From NCBI RefSeq assembly GCF_017948485.1, contig NZ_JAFFSX010000016.1:124001-188000 (forward strand): DNA of 64,000 nucleotides, written 5' to 3'. Of the stretch, positions 17,684 to 27,055 are shown piece by piece; position 1 is the first letter of the stretch; every line of letters begins with the position of its first letter. The stretch is from Streptomyces sp. GESEQ-35 (lineage in GTDB: Bacteria > Actinomycetota > Actinomycetes > Streptomycetales > Streptomycetaceae). Below the pieces are notes generated by a model that saw only the letters and a list, made by a program, of their open reading frames with translations, searched no databases and was not told the DNA's origin. Made by a program: the position numbers and the translations under genes.

Positions 17684-18190
17684 TCACCCCACCGGCTCGA
17701 TGACATCGGCCAGGATCTGGCGCAGCCGGGCCACCCCACGCGAGGCATGCGACCGAGCGGTGCCCACCGGGCACCCCAAGGCCTGAGCGACCTGTGCCTC
17801 GGGCAGATCCTGGTAATAGCGCAGCACCACCGCGGCCCGCTGCCGGGGCGTCAGTTGAGCCAGCGCGGCCTCCAGCCGCGAGCGCTCCGCCACGGCCGCG
17901 GACACATCGCCCGGCACCGCCACGTCGGGCAGCTGCTCCACCGGGCGCTCGCCCCACCAGCGCCGACGGGCCGAGCGCGCCGCCGCTCGCGCCAGCACCT
18001 TGCGTACGTATGCCTCCGGAGCCTCCTCGGAGATCTTCGGCCAGACGAACCACAGCTTGACCAGGGACTCCTGCAAGAGGTCCTCGGCCCGATGCCGGTC
18101 GCCCCCGGTGAGCAGACGGGCCAGGTGGAACAGACCCGACCAGCGGGCCGCCACGAACTCGTCGAACTCACCGGCCCGAGCTTGTTCCAT
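17684..18190 (-). CDS. ECF RNA polymerase sigma factor, SigE-family (streptomycete type)
   Basis: 168 residues. Region 2 shows EFDEFVAARWSGLFHLARLLTG and AEDLLQESLVKLW; region 4 shows LTPRQRAAVVLRYYQDL and the helix-turn-helix VAQALGCPVGTARSHASR. This is the subgroup often annotated as SigE family in Streptomyces. The ATG at 18190 is preferred over upstream starts because it begins directly at region 2. It is divergent from a secreted serine protease-like lipoprotein gene, with 361 bp between them. Confidence 0.85.
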   Translation of the reverse strand: MEQARAGEFDEFVAARWSGLFHLARLLTGGDRHRAEDLLQESLVKLWFVWPKISEEAPEAYVRKVLARAAARSARRRWWGERPVEQLPDVAVPGDVSAAVAERSRLEAALAQLTPRQRAAVVLRYYQDLPEAQVAQALGCPVGTARSHASRGVARLRQILADVIEPVG

Positions 18191-18551
18191 CCGCGCTGTC
18201 CCCGTTCTCGCCGGCTGCCTACACCAGGGAGAAGGCACTGACACCCACCGCACGCTGCACTCACAGCCGGTGACATGGGTCACAGACCGCGGCGGCGGTG
18301 GCCATCAGGCGACGCGGAAGTCCCGCTCGGCCGTGTCGAAGACAGGGCGGTAGCCGGTACCGCCCGGCGATCAACCACCCTTCGTCGGGATGAACGTCCG
18401 GATCGGATTCCCCGTAGCGAAACCGTTGCCGTTCCGTCGGCGGGCACCCACAGCGGGCGCATAGTGTGAGTTGCCGTTCCTGGATGTCGTGGCAGCAGAA
18501 CGGGTCACGGCCGTAGCGCCGAATTTCGTTTATCTCAGGGGGAGTCGAATC
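18191..18551. promoter_or_regulatory. Divergent intergenic region between sigma and secreted protease genes
   Basis: 361 bp that must carry promoters for both directions. A 10-bp direct repeat TTGCCGTTCC occurs at 18426 and 18471. No promoter hexamer pair is clear enough to name and no gene is seen. Confidence 0.4.
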
Positions 18552-19772
18552 ATGCGATCGACAAGGCCTTCGTCCACCGCTCGCCGGGAAGGGAGCGCGC
18601 GCCGCAGAATCTCCCCCGTACTGGCCGCAGTTGCGCTCGCCTCCGCGCTCGTGCTCACCGCGACGGCCTGCGGCTCGGGCGACGCCGATGCGGACGCGCG
18701 GGCCTCGGACTCCGCCGCCGCGGAGGGCGACGGCAAGATCACGATCCCGGACGGCCTGGCGGACCGGCTCAAGGAGCACGGGATCGACCTGGACAACTGG
18801 AAGAACGGCGCCTGGAAGAACTGGGACAAGGACGACTGGCTGCGCGAGGCCGAGGACTTCGTCAACCCCATCATCGAGGATCTGTGGAATCCGGAACGGA
18901 TGCGGGAAGCCGACGAGTTGGACCAGGGCGTCGACGACAGCGACCTCTCCGGTGACCAGGGCGTGACCGACCCGACGCCCGAGCCGGTGGACGCCGAGGC
19001 CGTGGCGCCTACGTACCACGACAACGCCCCCACGGCCGGGAAGGTGTTCTTCGACTCCCCCGAGGGCACGATGGTCTGCTCGGCGACGGTGGTGCAGGAC
19101 CCGGCGAACCCCGGCAAGTCCAACATGGTGTGGACGGCGGGCCACTGTGTGCACGCGGGCAAGGGCGGCGGCTGGTTCCGCAACATCGCGTTCGTGCCGT
19201 CGTACAACGACTCGGCCATGTCGGCCGCGGAGTCGGCGAGCGCCACCCAGGAGGAGGTCGCTCCGTACGGCGTCTGGTGGGGCGACTGGGCGCGGACCTC
19301 GGACCAGTGGATCGAGCAGGGCGGTGCGACGGGCGGGGACGGTGCGTCGCACGACTTCGCCGTCATCCATGTGACGCCCGAGAACGGCGACGGCAAGTCG
19401 CTGGAGGAGACCGTCGGTTCGGCGCTGCCGGTGGACTTCGCGGCTCCGGCCGTGCAGCAGGTGGAGAGCATCACGGCGACCGGTTACCCGGCCGCGAAAC
19501 CGTTCGACGGCGAGACGCTGTACCAGTGCCAGGACAAGCCCGGACGGCTCTCCATCGCCGCCTCCGACCCGACGATGTACCGCATCGGATGCACCATGAC
19601 CGGCGGTTCCTCCGGCGGTGGCTGGGTCACCACGGGCGCGGACGGCGAGCAGGCGCTGGTGTCCAACACCTCGATCGGCCCGGCGACTTCGGGCTGGCTG
19701 GCCGGTCCGCGGCTGGGTGATGTGGCCAAGGGCGTGTACGACTCGGTGAGCGAGAAGTTCGCCGGCCAGTGA
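18552..19772 (+). CDS. Secreted trypsin-like serine peptidase lipoprotein
   Basis: 406 residues from the ATG at 18552, with AGGGGGAG 7 nt upstream. A signal sequence ends in a lipobox (LTATAC) near residue 42, so the protein is probably anchored to the outer face of the membrane. An acidic region of ~110 residues precedes a chymotrypsin-fold domain. The catalytic triad residues are visible: His in VWTAGHC, Asp in SHDFAVIHV, and Ser in TGGSSGGGW. Substrate is unknown. It is divergent from the ECF sigma operon and could be its target. Confidence 0.82.
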   Translation: MRSTRPSSTARREGSARRRISPVLAAVALASALVLTATACGSGDADADARASDSAAAEGDGKITIPDGLADRLKEHGIDLDNWKNGAWKNWDKDDWLREAEDFVNPIIEDLWNPERMREADELDQGVDDSDLSGDQGVTDPTPEPVDAEAVAPTYHDNAPTAGKVFFDSPEGTMVCSATVVQDPANPGKSNMVWTAGHCVHAGKGGGWFRNIAFVPSYNDSAMSAAESASATQEEVAPYGVWWGDWARTSDQWIEQGGATGGDGASHDFAVIHVTPENGDGKSLEETVGSALPVDFAAPAVQQVESITATGYPAAKPFDGETLYQCQDKPGRLSIAASDPTMYRIGCTMTGGSSGGGWVTTGADGEQALVSNTSIGPATSGWLAGPRLGDVAKGVYDSVSEKFAGQ

Positions 19773-19797
19773 CGCCGAAGAGCCCGCCCCGCACATG

Positions 19798-19839
19798 CTG
19801 AAAGGCCCGCCCCGCGAAAAGCAGGGGCGGGCCTTTCAG
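19798..19839. terminator. Bidirectional terminator hairpin
   Basis: CTGAAAGGCCCGCCCC pairs perfectly with GGGGCGGGCCTTTCAG around a 10-nt loop. It lies between the convergent peptidase and hflX genes and would serve both; the symmetric AAAGG/CCTTT ends fit a bidirectional terminator. Confidence 0.85.
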
Positions 19840-19851
19840 TCTCGTACGGCG

Positions 19852-21345
19852 TCAGGCGAGCGGTGCGGGAACGTACGGCGCGAGATCCGCCGCCAGCTCC
19901 TCGTGCACCCGCGCCTTGAGCAACGTGCCCTCCGGGGTGTGCTCCTCGGAGATCACCTCGCCCTCCGTGTGGGCGCGGGCGACCAGCTTGCCGTGCGTGT
20001 ACGGCACCAGCGCCTCGATCTCGACCGACGGCCGCGGCAGTTCGTTGTCGATGAGCCCGAGCAGCACGTCGATGCCCATGCCGGTGCGGGCCGAGACCGC
20101 GATGGCGCGCTTCTCGATCCGCAGCAGCCGCTGGAGCGTCAGCGGGTCCGCCGCGTCGGCCTTGTTGATCACGACGATCTCCGGTACGTCGGTGGCACCG
20201 ACGTCCCTGATCACCTCGCGTACGGCGGCCAGCTGCTCCTCCGGGTTCGGGTGCGAACCGTCGACCACGTGCAGGATCAGGTCGGACTCGCCGACCTCCT
20301 CCATCGTGGAGCGGAACGCCTCGACCAGGTGGTGCGGCAGATGCCGGACGAAACCGACGGTGTCCGCCAGCGTGTACAGACGGCCGCTCGGCGTCTCGGC
20401 CCTGCGGACCGTCGGGTCCAGGGTCGCGAACAGGGAGTTCTCGACCAGGACGCCCGCGCCCGTGAGGCGGTTGAGCAGCGAGGACTTGCCGGCGTTGGTG
20501 TAGCCCGCGATGGCGACCGAGGGCACCTTGTGGCGCTTGCGCTCCTGGCGCTTGATCTCGCGGCCGGTCTTCATCTCCGCGATCTCCCGGCGCATCTTCG
20601 CCATCTTCTCGCGGATCCGGCGCCGGTCCGTCTCGATCTTGGTCTCACCGGGACCACGGGTGGCCAGGCCGCCGCCCTTGCCGCCGCCCATCTGCCGGGA
20701 CAGCGACTGACCCCAGCCGCGCAGCCTCGGCAGCATGTACTGCATCTGCGCGAGAGCGACCTGCGCCTTGCCCTCTCGGGACTTGGCGTGCTGGGCGAAG
20801 ATGTCGAGGATCAGGGCCGTACGGTCGATGACCTTGACCTTGACGACGTCTTCGAGATGGATCAGCTGACCAGGACTGAGCTCACCATCGCAGATGACGG
20901 TGTCCGCGCCCGATTCGAGGACGACGTCCCGCAGCTCGTCGGCCTTGCCGGAGCCGATGTACGTCGCCGCGTCGGGCTTGTCGCGGCGCTGGATCACGCC
21001 GTCGAGCACGAGCGCGCCCGCGGTCTCCGCGAGGGCGGCGAGCTCCGCGAGGGAGTTCTCCGCGTCCTGCGAGGTCCCCGTCGTCCAGACACCGACGAGC
21101 ACGACGCGCTCCAGACGGAGCTGTCGGTACTCGACCTCGGTGACGTCCTCGAGCTCGGTGGAGAGGCCCGCCACGCGGCGCAGGGCCGCGCGCTCGGAGC
21201 GGTCGAACTGCTCGCCGTCCCGCTCTCCGTCGATCTCGTGGCTCCAGGCGACGTCCTCTTCCATCAGGGCATCGGCCCGAAGACCTTCGGGGTAGGCAGG
21301 CGCAAGGCGCTCAGTGTCCTGGGAAGGGGAAGAAGAGGAGGTCAT
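19852..21345 (-). CDS. hflX: GTPase HflX
   Basis: 497-residue ribosome-associated GTPase involved in recycling of stalled ribosomes. The N-terminal HflX domain (VLVGVW, YIGSGKADEL) is followed by the glycine-rich linker RQMGGGKGGGLATRGPGETK and the G domain: G1 GYTNAGKS, G3 DTVGFVRHLP, G4 NKAD, G5 SARTG. Length and motif order are those of actinobacterial HflX. It follows the M1 peptidase gene on the same strand, 134 bp away, and ends at the shared terminator. Confidence 0.95.
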   Translation of the reverse strand: MTSSSSPSQDTERLAPAYPEGLRADALMEEDVAWSHEIDGERDGEQFDRSERAALRRVAGLSTELEDVTEVEYRQLRLERVVLVGVWTTGTSQDAENSLAELAALAETAGALVLDGVIQRRDKPDAATYIGSGKADELRDVVLESGADTVICDGELSPGQLIHLEDVVKVKVIDRTALILDIFAQHAKSREGKAQVALAQMQYMLPRLRGWGQSLSRQMGGGKGGGLATRGPGETKIETDRRRIREKMAKMRREIAEMKTGREIKRQERKRHKVPSVAIAGYTNAGKSSLLNRLTGAGVLVENSLFATLDPTVRRAETPSGRLYTLADTVGFVRHLPHHLVEAFRSTMEEVGESDLILHVVDGSHPNPEEQLAAVREVIRDVGATDVPEIVVINKADAADPLTLQRLLRIEKRAIAVSARTGMGIDVLLGLIDNELPRPSVEIEALVPYTHGKLVARAHTEGEVISEEHTPEGTLLKARVHEELAADLAPYVPAPLA

Positions 21346-21479
21346 TGGGTCCTTACGTCGTTGGGGATGCCATTGCGGCGGTCATTCTTCTCAACGTACG
21401 AGCACTCCGGGAGATTCCCGTGCCCCGTACCGCGCCGACCTGAAGATGGTTGCACGGGACGGGGCGTCTCGTCACCGGG

Positions 21480-22943
21480 TTATTTGTCCGCCGCCTTCTG
21501 CTTCCAGTCCGGGTGACCGGGCATCGGCGGGGTCTTCTTGCCATACAGCCAGTCCTGGAAGAACCCGCCGAGGTCGCGTCCGGACACCTCGGAGGCAAGG
21601 CGCACGAATTCGGCGGTGGTCGCGGCGCCGTCCTGGTGCTCCTGCACCCAGGCCCGCTCCAGGCGCTCGAAGGCGGGGCGGCCGATCTTCTCGCGCAGCG
21701 CGTACAGGATGAGTGCTGCGCCGTCGTAGACGTTGGGGCGGAAGATGCCGATCTTCTGGCCGGGCCCGGGCACCTTGGGCGCGGCCGGCGGTCCGCCGGC
21801 CGCACGCCAGCGGTCGGAGTTGCCGTAGGCGGCCTTCATCCGGGCCCGCATCGGCTTGTCCGCCTTCTCCTCCGCGTACAGGGCCTCGTACCAGGTGGCA
21901 TGCCCCTCGCTGAGCCACAGGTCGGACCAGGTGCGGGGGCTGACGCTGTTGCCGAACCACTGGTGGGCCAGCTCATGGACCATGATCGAGTCGACGAACC
22001 ACGCGGGGAAGCCGGACTCGATGAACAGATCTCTCTCGAAGAGAGAGAGGGTCTGCGTCTCGAGTTCGAACCCGGTGTCCGCCTCGGCGATGAGCAGGCC
22101 GTACGTCTCGAAGGGGTACGACCCGAGCTTGCTCTCCATCCACTTGATCTGGCCCGGGGTCTTCTTCAGCCACGGTTCCAGAGGCCCCCGGTCCTTGGTG
22201 GGGACGACGTCCCGGACCGGCAGGCCATGCGGTCCGGTGCGGTGCAGCACCGTGGAGCGTCCGATGGAGACCTGCGCGAGTTCGGTGGCCATGGGGTGCC
22301 GGGTCCGGTACGTCCAGGTCGTCGCCCCGCGCGTGCGGTCGACGTCGGTCTGCATTCCGTTGGCGACGGCGGTGTGGCCGTCGGGTGCGGTGACCCGGAT
22401 GGTGAACATCGCCTTGTCCGAGGGGTGGTCGTTGCACGGGAACACCAGGTGGGCGACGTCGGCCTGATTGGCCATGACGAGCCCGTCGGCGGTCCGCACC
22501 CAGCCTCCGTCCCGGCCGCCCGCCGCCGGGCGGGGATCGCTGGTGTGCCGCACGGTGATCCGCATCCAGCTGCCGGCGGGCAGCGGTTGCCCGGGGGTGA
22601 CGACCAGATCCTCACCGGCGCTGGAGAAGGCCGCCGTCTCCCCGTTGACCTGGACCGACTTGACCTTGCCGTGCGCGAAGTCGAGGTTGACGCGGTCCAG
22701 CGCGGTGGTCGTCCAGGCACTGATCGTCGTGACGGCCTGGAGGGGCTTGCTGTTGGTGCCGGGATAGGTGAAGGAGAGGTCGTACGACGCCACGTCGTAT
22801 CCGGGGTTGCCCAGGTGCGGGAAGAGACGGTCGCCGACGCCGAGGGGGGCCGGCGGGGCACTGGCCGCGACGAGGCAGACGGACACGGCAGAGGCGAGCA
22901 GGGCCGCCTTCAGCCGTCGGGGGGTGCGGAGGGTGAGCAGCAT
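21480..22943 (-). CDS. Secreted M1-family zinc aminopeptidase
   Basis: 487 residues. An N-terminal signal (LKAALLASAVSVCLVAASA) indicates export. The zinc site HELAHQWFGN followed 18 residues later by SEGHATWYE matches HExxH-18-E of gluzincins. The usual upstream GAMEN element is not seen; the corresponding position reads FELETQT, so exopeptidase specificity may be altered. At 487 residues it lacks the long C-terminal helical domain of PepN, as in the short secreted streptomycete group. Confidence 0.88.
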   Translation of the reverse strand: MLLTLRTPRRLKAALLASAVSVCLVAASAPPAPLGVGDRLFPHLGNPGYDVASYDLSFTYPGTNSKPLQAVTTISAWTTTALDRVNLDFAHGKVKSVQVNGETAAFSSAGEDLVVTPGQPLPAGSWMRITVRHTSDPRPAAGGRDGGWVRTADGLVMANQADVAHLVFPCNDHPSDKAMFTIRVTAPDGHTAVANGMQTDVDRTRGATTWTYRTRHPMATELAQVSIGRSTVLHRTGPHGLPVRDVVPTKDRGPLEPWLKKTPGQIKWMESKLGSYPFETYGLLIAEADTGFELETQTLSLFERDLFIESGFPAWFVDSIMVHELAHQWFGNSVSPRTWSDLWLSEGHATWYEALYAEEKADKPMRARMKAAYGNSDRWRAAGGPPAAPKVPGPGQKIGIFRPNVYDGAALILYALREKIGRPAFERLERAWVQEHQDGAATTAEFVRLASEVSGRDLGGFFQDWLYGKKTPPMPGHPDWKQKAADK

Positions 22944-23062
22944 GCACCACGGCTACCAGGGCTGACCCTGGGCGCGGTGACGACGCGCGTCCGGCCCACT
23001 CGAACGGGGTCCTGAAGGAGGGCCGTAGTGCGCTGCACGCGCGCGTGGTTGGCGTGCCGCCC

Positions 23063-25183
23063 TCACGCTCCCGGTGTCTGCGCCCGCCCGACGTCGTACA
23101 CCCCGGGCACGTTCCGCATCGCCCGCATCAGGGCGGGGAGGTGGGCGGCGTCCGGGAGTTGGAGGGTGTAGGTGTGGCGGACGCGTTGCTGGCTCGGGGG
23201 TTCGACGGTGGCCGACACGATTTCGGCGCCCTCCAGGGCGATGGCTTCCGTCAGGTCGGCCAGGAGATGGGGGCGGCCGAACGATTCGGCGACCAGGGTG
23301 ACCCGGCACTCGGTGGTGTCGCCCCAGCGCACGCCGACCTCCGGGCGCCCCGCGCTCTTCATCCGCGCCACGCCGGCGCACTCGACGCGGTGCACGGTCA
23401 CCACTCCCCCGCGGACCGAGAAGCCGGTGACCTCGTCGGGCGGTACGGGCGTGCAGCAGCCGCCGAGCCGTACGGTGGCGCCGGGCTGGTCGACGACCGC
23501 GTTCGCGGTGCCCGGCCGGGTGGCGGGGCCGTCGGCGGCGGGCCGCGGGGACGCGGACGGTGCCTCGGGACCGCGCTCGGCCTCGGCGTCGGGCTCGGCC
23601 GACGAGGGGTGCGTGGCGAGCCACCGTTGGATCGCGATCCGGGCCGCCGGTGTGTGCGCGTGCTCCAGCCACTCTCTGGAGGGCTCGGAGGCCGGGTCCT
23701 GCCCCATGAGGAGCTGAACGGTGTCGCCGTCCCGCAGGACGGTGCTCAGCGTCGCCAGGCGGCCGTTGACGCGGGCGCCGATGCAGGCGTGCGCGTCCTC
23801 GCCGTACTGCGCGTACGCGGCGTCGACGCAGGTCGCGCCGTCGGGCAGGCCCAGCCTGCCGCCGTCGGGCCGGAAGACGGCGATCTCGCGGTCCTGGGCG
23901 AGGTCCTCGCGCAGGGTCGACCAGAAGGTGTCGGGGTCGGGGGCGCCCTCCTGCCAGTCGAGCAGCCGGGACAGCCAGCCGGGCCGGGTGGGGTCGACGC
24001 GCTCGCCGTCGGCCGGGTCCTCGGGGGCGGGTGCGTAGGGATTGCCGAGCGCGACGACGCCGGCCTCGGCGACCTTGTGCATCTGGTGTGTGCGGATGAG
24101 GACTTCGGCGACCTGGCCGTCCTCCCGGGCGACGGCGGTGTGCAGCGACTGGTAGAGGTTGAACTTGGGGACGGCGATGAAGTCCTTGAACTCCGAGACG
24201 ACCGGCGTCATACAGGTGTGGAGCTCGCCCAGGACGCCGTAACAGTCCGCGTCCTCGCTCACCAGCACCAGCAGCCGGCCGAAGTCGCAGCCCCTGAGGC
24301 GCCCCCGCTTGCGGGCGACACGGTGCACGGAGACGAAGTGCCGGGGCCGGATGAGGACTTCGGCCTGGATGTCGGAGTCGCGCAGGACCGTGCGCACCTC
24401 GTCGGCGATCTCGGCGAGCGGGTCGTCGGGGCGCGCCGCGTTGTCGGCGATCAACTCGTGTGTGTGCTCGTGCTCCTCGGGGAGCAGGATCGCGAAGACG
24501 AGGTCTTCCAACTCGGTCTTGAGGGCCTGGACTCCGAGGCGTTCGGCGAGCGGGATGAGCACGTCCCGGGTCACCTTGGCGATGCGAGCCTGCTTCTCCG
24601 GGCGCATCACGCCGAGGGTGCGCATGTTGTGCAGCCGGTCGGCGAGCTTGATCGACATCACCCGGACGTCGCTGCCGGTGGCGACGAGCATCTTGCGGAA
24701 GGTCTCGGGTTCGGCGGCGGCGCCGTAGTCGACCTTCTCCAACTTCGTGACGCCGTCGACGAGATAGCGGACCTCCCGGCCGAACTCCTCACCGACCTGA
24801 TCGAGCGTCACCTCGGTGTCCTCGACGGTGTCGTGGAGCAGAGACGCCGTCAAGGTCGTGGTCTCGGCGCCGAGTTCGGCGAGGATCAGGGTCACGGCAA
24901 GCGGATGCGTGATGTACGGCTCGCCACTCTTGCGCATCTGCCCGCGGTGCGAGGACTCGGCCAGGACGTAGGCGCGGCGCAGGGGTTCGATATCGGCGTC
25001 GGGGTAGTGGGCGCGGTGGGCCTCGACGACATGGCCGATGGCATCGGGCAGCCGGTCGCGGGAGGTGGGGCCGAGCAGGGCGGCGCGGCCCAGGCGGCGC
25101 AGGTCGATCCTGGGGAGCGACCTCCTGCGGGGCCCTGTGGGGGCTACGGGACCTGCGGCAGGGTTCGTGGCCTCCGCACTCAT
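23063..25183 (-). CDS. rshA: RelA/SpoT-family (p)ppGpp synthetase/hydrolase
   Basis: 706 residues from the ATG at 25183, preceded by GGAGGTGCCC. The HD hydrolase domain is clear (RGQMRKSGEPYITHP, LLHDTVEDTEVT, KLADRLHNMRTL). The synthetase domain keeps RPRHFVSVHR and FKDFIAVPKFNLYQSLHT, but the segment normally reading DIYDLxAxRV is diverged (CDFGRLLVLVSED). TGS (DGATCVDAAYAQYG), a CC motif region (GGCCTPVPPDEV) and a C-terminal ACT domain follow. This fits the second Rsh enzyme of Streptomyces (rshA) next to dapF, rather than RelA itself. Hydrolase activity is likely; synthetase strength is uncertain. Confidence 0.85.
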   Translation of the reverse strand: MSAEATNPAAGPVAPTGPRRRSLPRIDLRRLGRAALLGPTSRDRLPDAIGHVVEAHRAHYPDADIEPLRRAYVLAESSHRGQMRKSGEPYITHPLAVTLILAELGAETTTLTASLLHDTVEDTEVTLDQVGEEFGREVRYLVDGVTKLEKVDYGAAAEPETFRKMLVATGSDVRVMSIKLADRLHNMRTLGVMRPEKQARIAKVTRDVLIPLAERLGVQALKTELEDLVFAILLPEEHEHTHELIADNAARPDDPLAEIADEVRTVLRDSDIQAEVLIRPRHFVSVHRVARKRGRLRGCDFGRLLVLVSEDADCYGVLGELHTCMTPVVSEFKDFIAVPKFNLYQSLHTAVAREDGQVAEVLIRTHQMHKVAEAGVVALGNPYAPAPEDPADGERVDPTRPGWLSRLLDWQEGAPDPDTFWSTLREDLAQDREIAVFRPDGGRLGLPDGATCVDAAYAQYGEDAHACIGARVNGRLATLSTVLRDGDTVQLLMGQDPASEPSREWLEHAHTPAARIAIQRWLATHPSSAEPDAEAERGPEAPSASPRPAADGPATRPGTANAVVDQPGATVRLGGCCTPVPPDEVTGFSVRGGVVTVHRVECAGVARMKSAGRPEVGVRWGDTTECRVTLVAESFGRPHLLADLTEAIALEGAEIVSATVEPPSQQRVRHTYTLQLPDAAHLPALMRAMRNVPGVYDVGRAQTPGA

Positions 25184-25461
25184 GGGCACCTCCGGCTGCG
25201 TGGACCGGCGGACGGGGTTGCCCCATGGCGGACGGCGGCTCAGGGGATGGCTTGTTCCCCCGTCCGGGCCGGTGCTTGATGCTACCGAGCCCACCACGCG
25301 TGACTGACCGCCTCTCGCCGAGCGTGAAACGGATCACCCATTCGAGCGACCGTCTGGATGTTTACGATTTCGCGCCATGTGACCTGCGGCCCACGGCAGT
25401 TCCGCGTCTCACAAGCCCATGGAACCAACGTTTCCCGGCATCGGGACCGCGATACGCACGG

Positions 25462-26340
25462 TCACCGAACCGCGTTTTCCAGCCATTCCGCATCGATCTC
25501 ACCCTCGGCCACGATCACCGCGGGTCCGGTCATCTCGATCTCACCGTCGGGCCGCTCGGTGATCACGAGGGTTCCGCCGGGCACATCGACGGTGTACGTC
25601 ACGGGCGTACCGGTGACCGCGGGGTCGGCGCCGTCTCTGCGGGCGGCGGCCACGGCGACGGCGCACGCGCCCGTGCCGCACGAGCGGGTCTCGCCGGCGC
25701 CGCGCTCGTGCACGCGCAGCGCGACATGGGCGGGGCCGCGGTCGACCACGAACTCGACGTTCACCCCGTCCGGGTAGGCGGACGCCGGGCTGAAGGGCGG
25801 CGGGGAGTACAGGTCGCCCGCGTGCGCGAGGTCCGCCACGAAGGCGACCGCGTGGGGGTTGCCCATGTTCACGTTCCGTGCGGGCCAGCTGCGCTCGCCG
25901 ACGCTCACGGTGACGTCGTCCCCTTCGGGGAGCCGCGCCTTGCCCATGCCGACCGTGATGGCGCCGTCCTTCGCGATGTGCACGGTCTTCACGCCCCCGC
26001 GCGTGGCGACGGCGAGGTCACCCTCGGTGACATGTCCGGCGCCCTGGAGGTAGCGCGCGAACACCCGCACGCCGTTGCCGCACATCTCGGCGATCGAGCC
26101 GTCGCCGTTGCGGTAGTCCATGAACCACTCCGCCTCGGCCGCCATGTCCTCGGCCTCGGGGTGCGCGGCGGACCGTACGACATGCAGCAGGCCGTCGCCG
26201 CCGATGCCCGCGCGGCGGTCGCACAGGGCGGCGACGGTTGCCGCCGGCAGGTCGACGGTGTTCTCGGGGTCCGGGACGATCACGAAGTCGTTCTCGGTGC
26301 CGTGGCCCTTGAGGAAGGGGATCCGCGTGCGCGTGCTCAT
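25462..26340 (-). CDS. dapF: Diaminopimelate epimerase
   Basis: Converts LL- to meso-diaminopimelate for lysine and peptidoglycan synthesis. 292 residues, with both catalytic cysteines in context: AEMCGNGVRVFARYL and RSCGTGACAVA. The N-terminal KGHGTENDFVIV is standard. The start at 26340 is immediately preceded by GAGGA with almost no spacer, which is unusual; no other in-frame start has a better site. The 278 bp upstream of rsh (25184-25461) separates the two genes and should hold the rsh promoter. Confidence 0.97.
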   Translation of the reverse strand: MSTRTRIPFLKGHGTENDFVIVPDPENTVDLPAATVAALCDRRAGIGGDGLLHVVRSAAHPEAEDMAAEAEWFMDYRNGDGSIAEMCGNGVRVFARYLQGAGHVTEGDLAVATRGGVKTVHIAKDGAITVGMGKARLPEGDDVTVSVGERSWPARNVNMGNPHAVAFVADLAHAGDLYSPPPFSPASAYPDGVNVEFVVDRGPAHVALRVHERGAGETRSCGTGACAVAVAAARRDGADPAVTGTPVTYTVDVPGGTLVITERPDGEIEMTGPAVIVAEGEIDAEWLENAVR

Positions 26341-26386
26341 TCCTCGATCGTAAGGGAAGGTCGCATTTTCACCGCGGGCCGGTGGG

Positions 26387-26449
26387 GGCTGGTCGCGCCC
26401 ACGCGGCGGAGCCGCATATCGACACAGCCCCGCGCCCCTTTGGGGCGCC
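26387..26449. repeat. Dispersed intergenic repeat, copy 1
   Basis: About 60 bp beginning GGCTGGTCGCGCCCACG and ending in a GC hairpin. It contains the palindromic core GCGGCGGAGCCGC. The same sequence, inverted, occurs at 58997-59057. Similar short elements are scattered in Streptomyces intergenic regions (recollection, not searched). Confidence 0.8.
26432..26448 (-). terminator. GC hairpin downstream of the membrane protein gene
   Basis: GCGCCCC-TTT-GGGGCGC, one base after the stop of the minus-strand membrane protein gene and upstream of dapF. It is part of the dispersed repeat and lacks a T-tract. Confidence 0.6.
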
Positions 26450-26947
26450 TCAGCGCAGCCTGGCCACGCGCCATACCGCCAGCACCACCACCGCCGCGAC
26501 CACCACGACGTAGGCCAGGATTACCCGCCAGTCCGGATTGCGCCCCGAGCCGCGCTGGGGCAGGCCCGGCCACGTGTAACCCACGCGGCGGGCGGCCATC
26601 ATGCCCCAGCCGGCCGCGCACGAGCAGATCAGCAGCCCCAGCATGGCGATCACGGCACCGCTGTCGCCGAAGTCGAAGGCCAGCGGGAACCCGAACATCA
26701 GGGAGCCGAGCGCGGCCAGGGCGACGATGGGCGCGAGCTGCCAGATGCGCAGCCGGCGCTGCGGTCGCAGCTCGACCTCGACCTCCGGGCCGCCCGTGAG
26801 CATCTCGTCGGGTTCAGGGCCGTCGTCGGTCACACCGTCCTCGTCGAGCCCGTCCGGGCTCAGACGGTCGCCGTCCGGCTCCGGCTCACCGCTCTCGGCG
26901 GTGAGGGGCTCGGTGTCTCGTGCGGTGTCGCGAGGGCCGGCCTCCAT
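26450..26947 (-). CDS. Conserved hypothetical membrane protein
   Basis: 165 residues from the ATG at 26947; a GTG at 26977 is an alternative giving 175. The first ~65 residues are acidic (Glu/Asp/Pro-rich) and probably cytoplasmic. Three hydrophobic segments follow (IVALAALGSLMFGFPLAF, AVIAMLGLLICSCAAGWG, VILAYVVVVAAVVVLAVW). No domain is recognised. Position between miaA and dapF matches a hypothetical integral membrane protein in the corresponding S. coelicolor segment (recollection). Confidence 0.65.
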   Translation of the reverse strand: MEAGPRDTARDTEPLTAESGEPEPDGDRLSPDGLDEDGVTDDGPEPDEMLTGGPEVEVELRPQRRLRIWQLAPIVALAALGSLMFGFPLAFDFGDSGAVIAMLGLLICSCAAGWGMMAARRVGYTWPGLPQRGSGRNPDWRVILAYVVVVAAVVVLAVWRVARLR

Positions 26948-27055
26948 CGCCACGCGCCCTCCCAACTCGGACTCCACTTGGTCGATCGAAGCTCGATGAT
27001 GGCACGGCGCCGGAGGCCTGGATGACGGCCTGAGCGTCCCGATGCCATGACGTGA

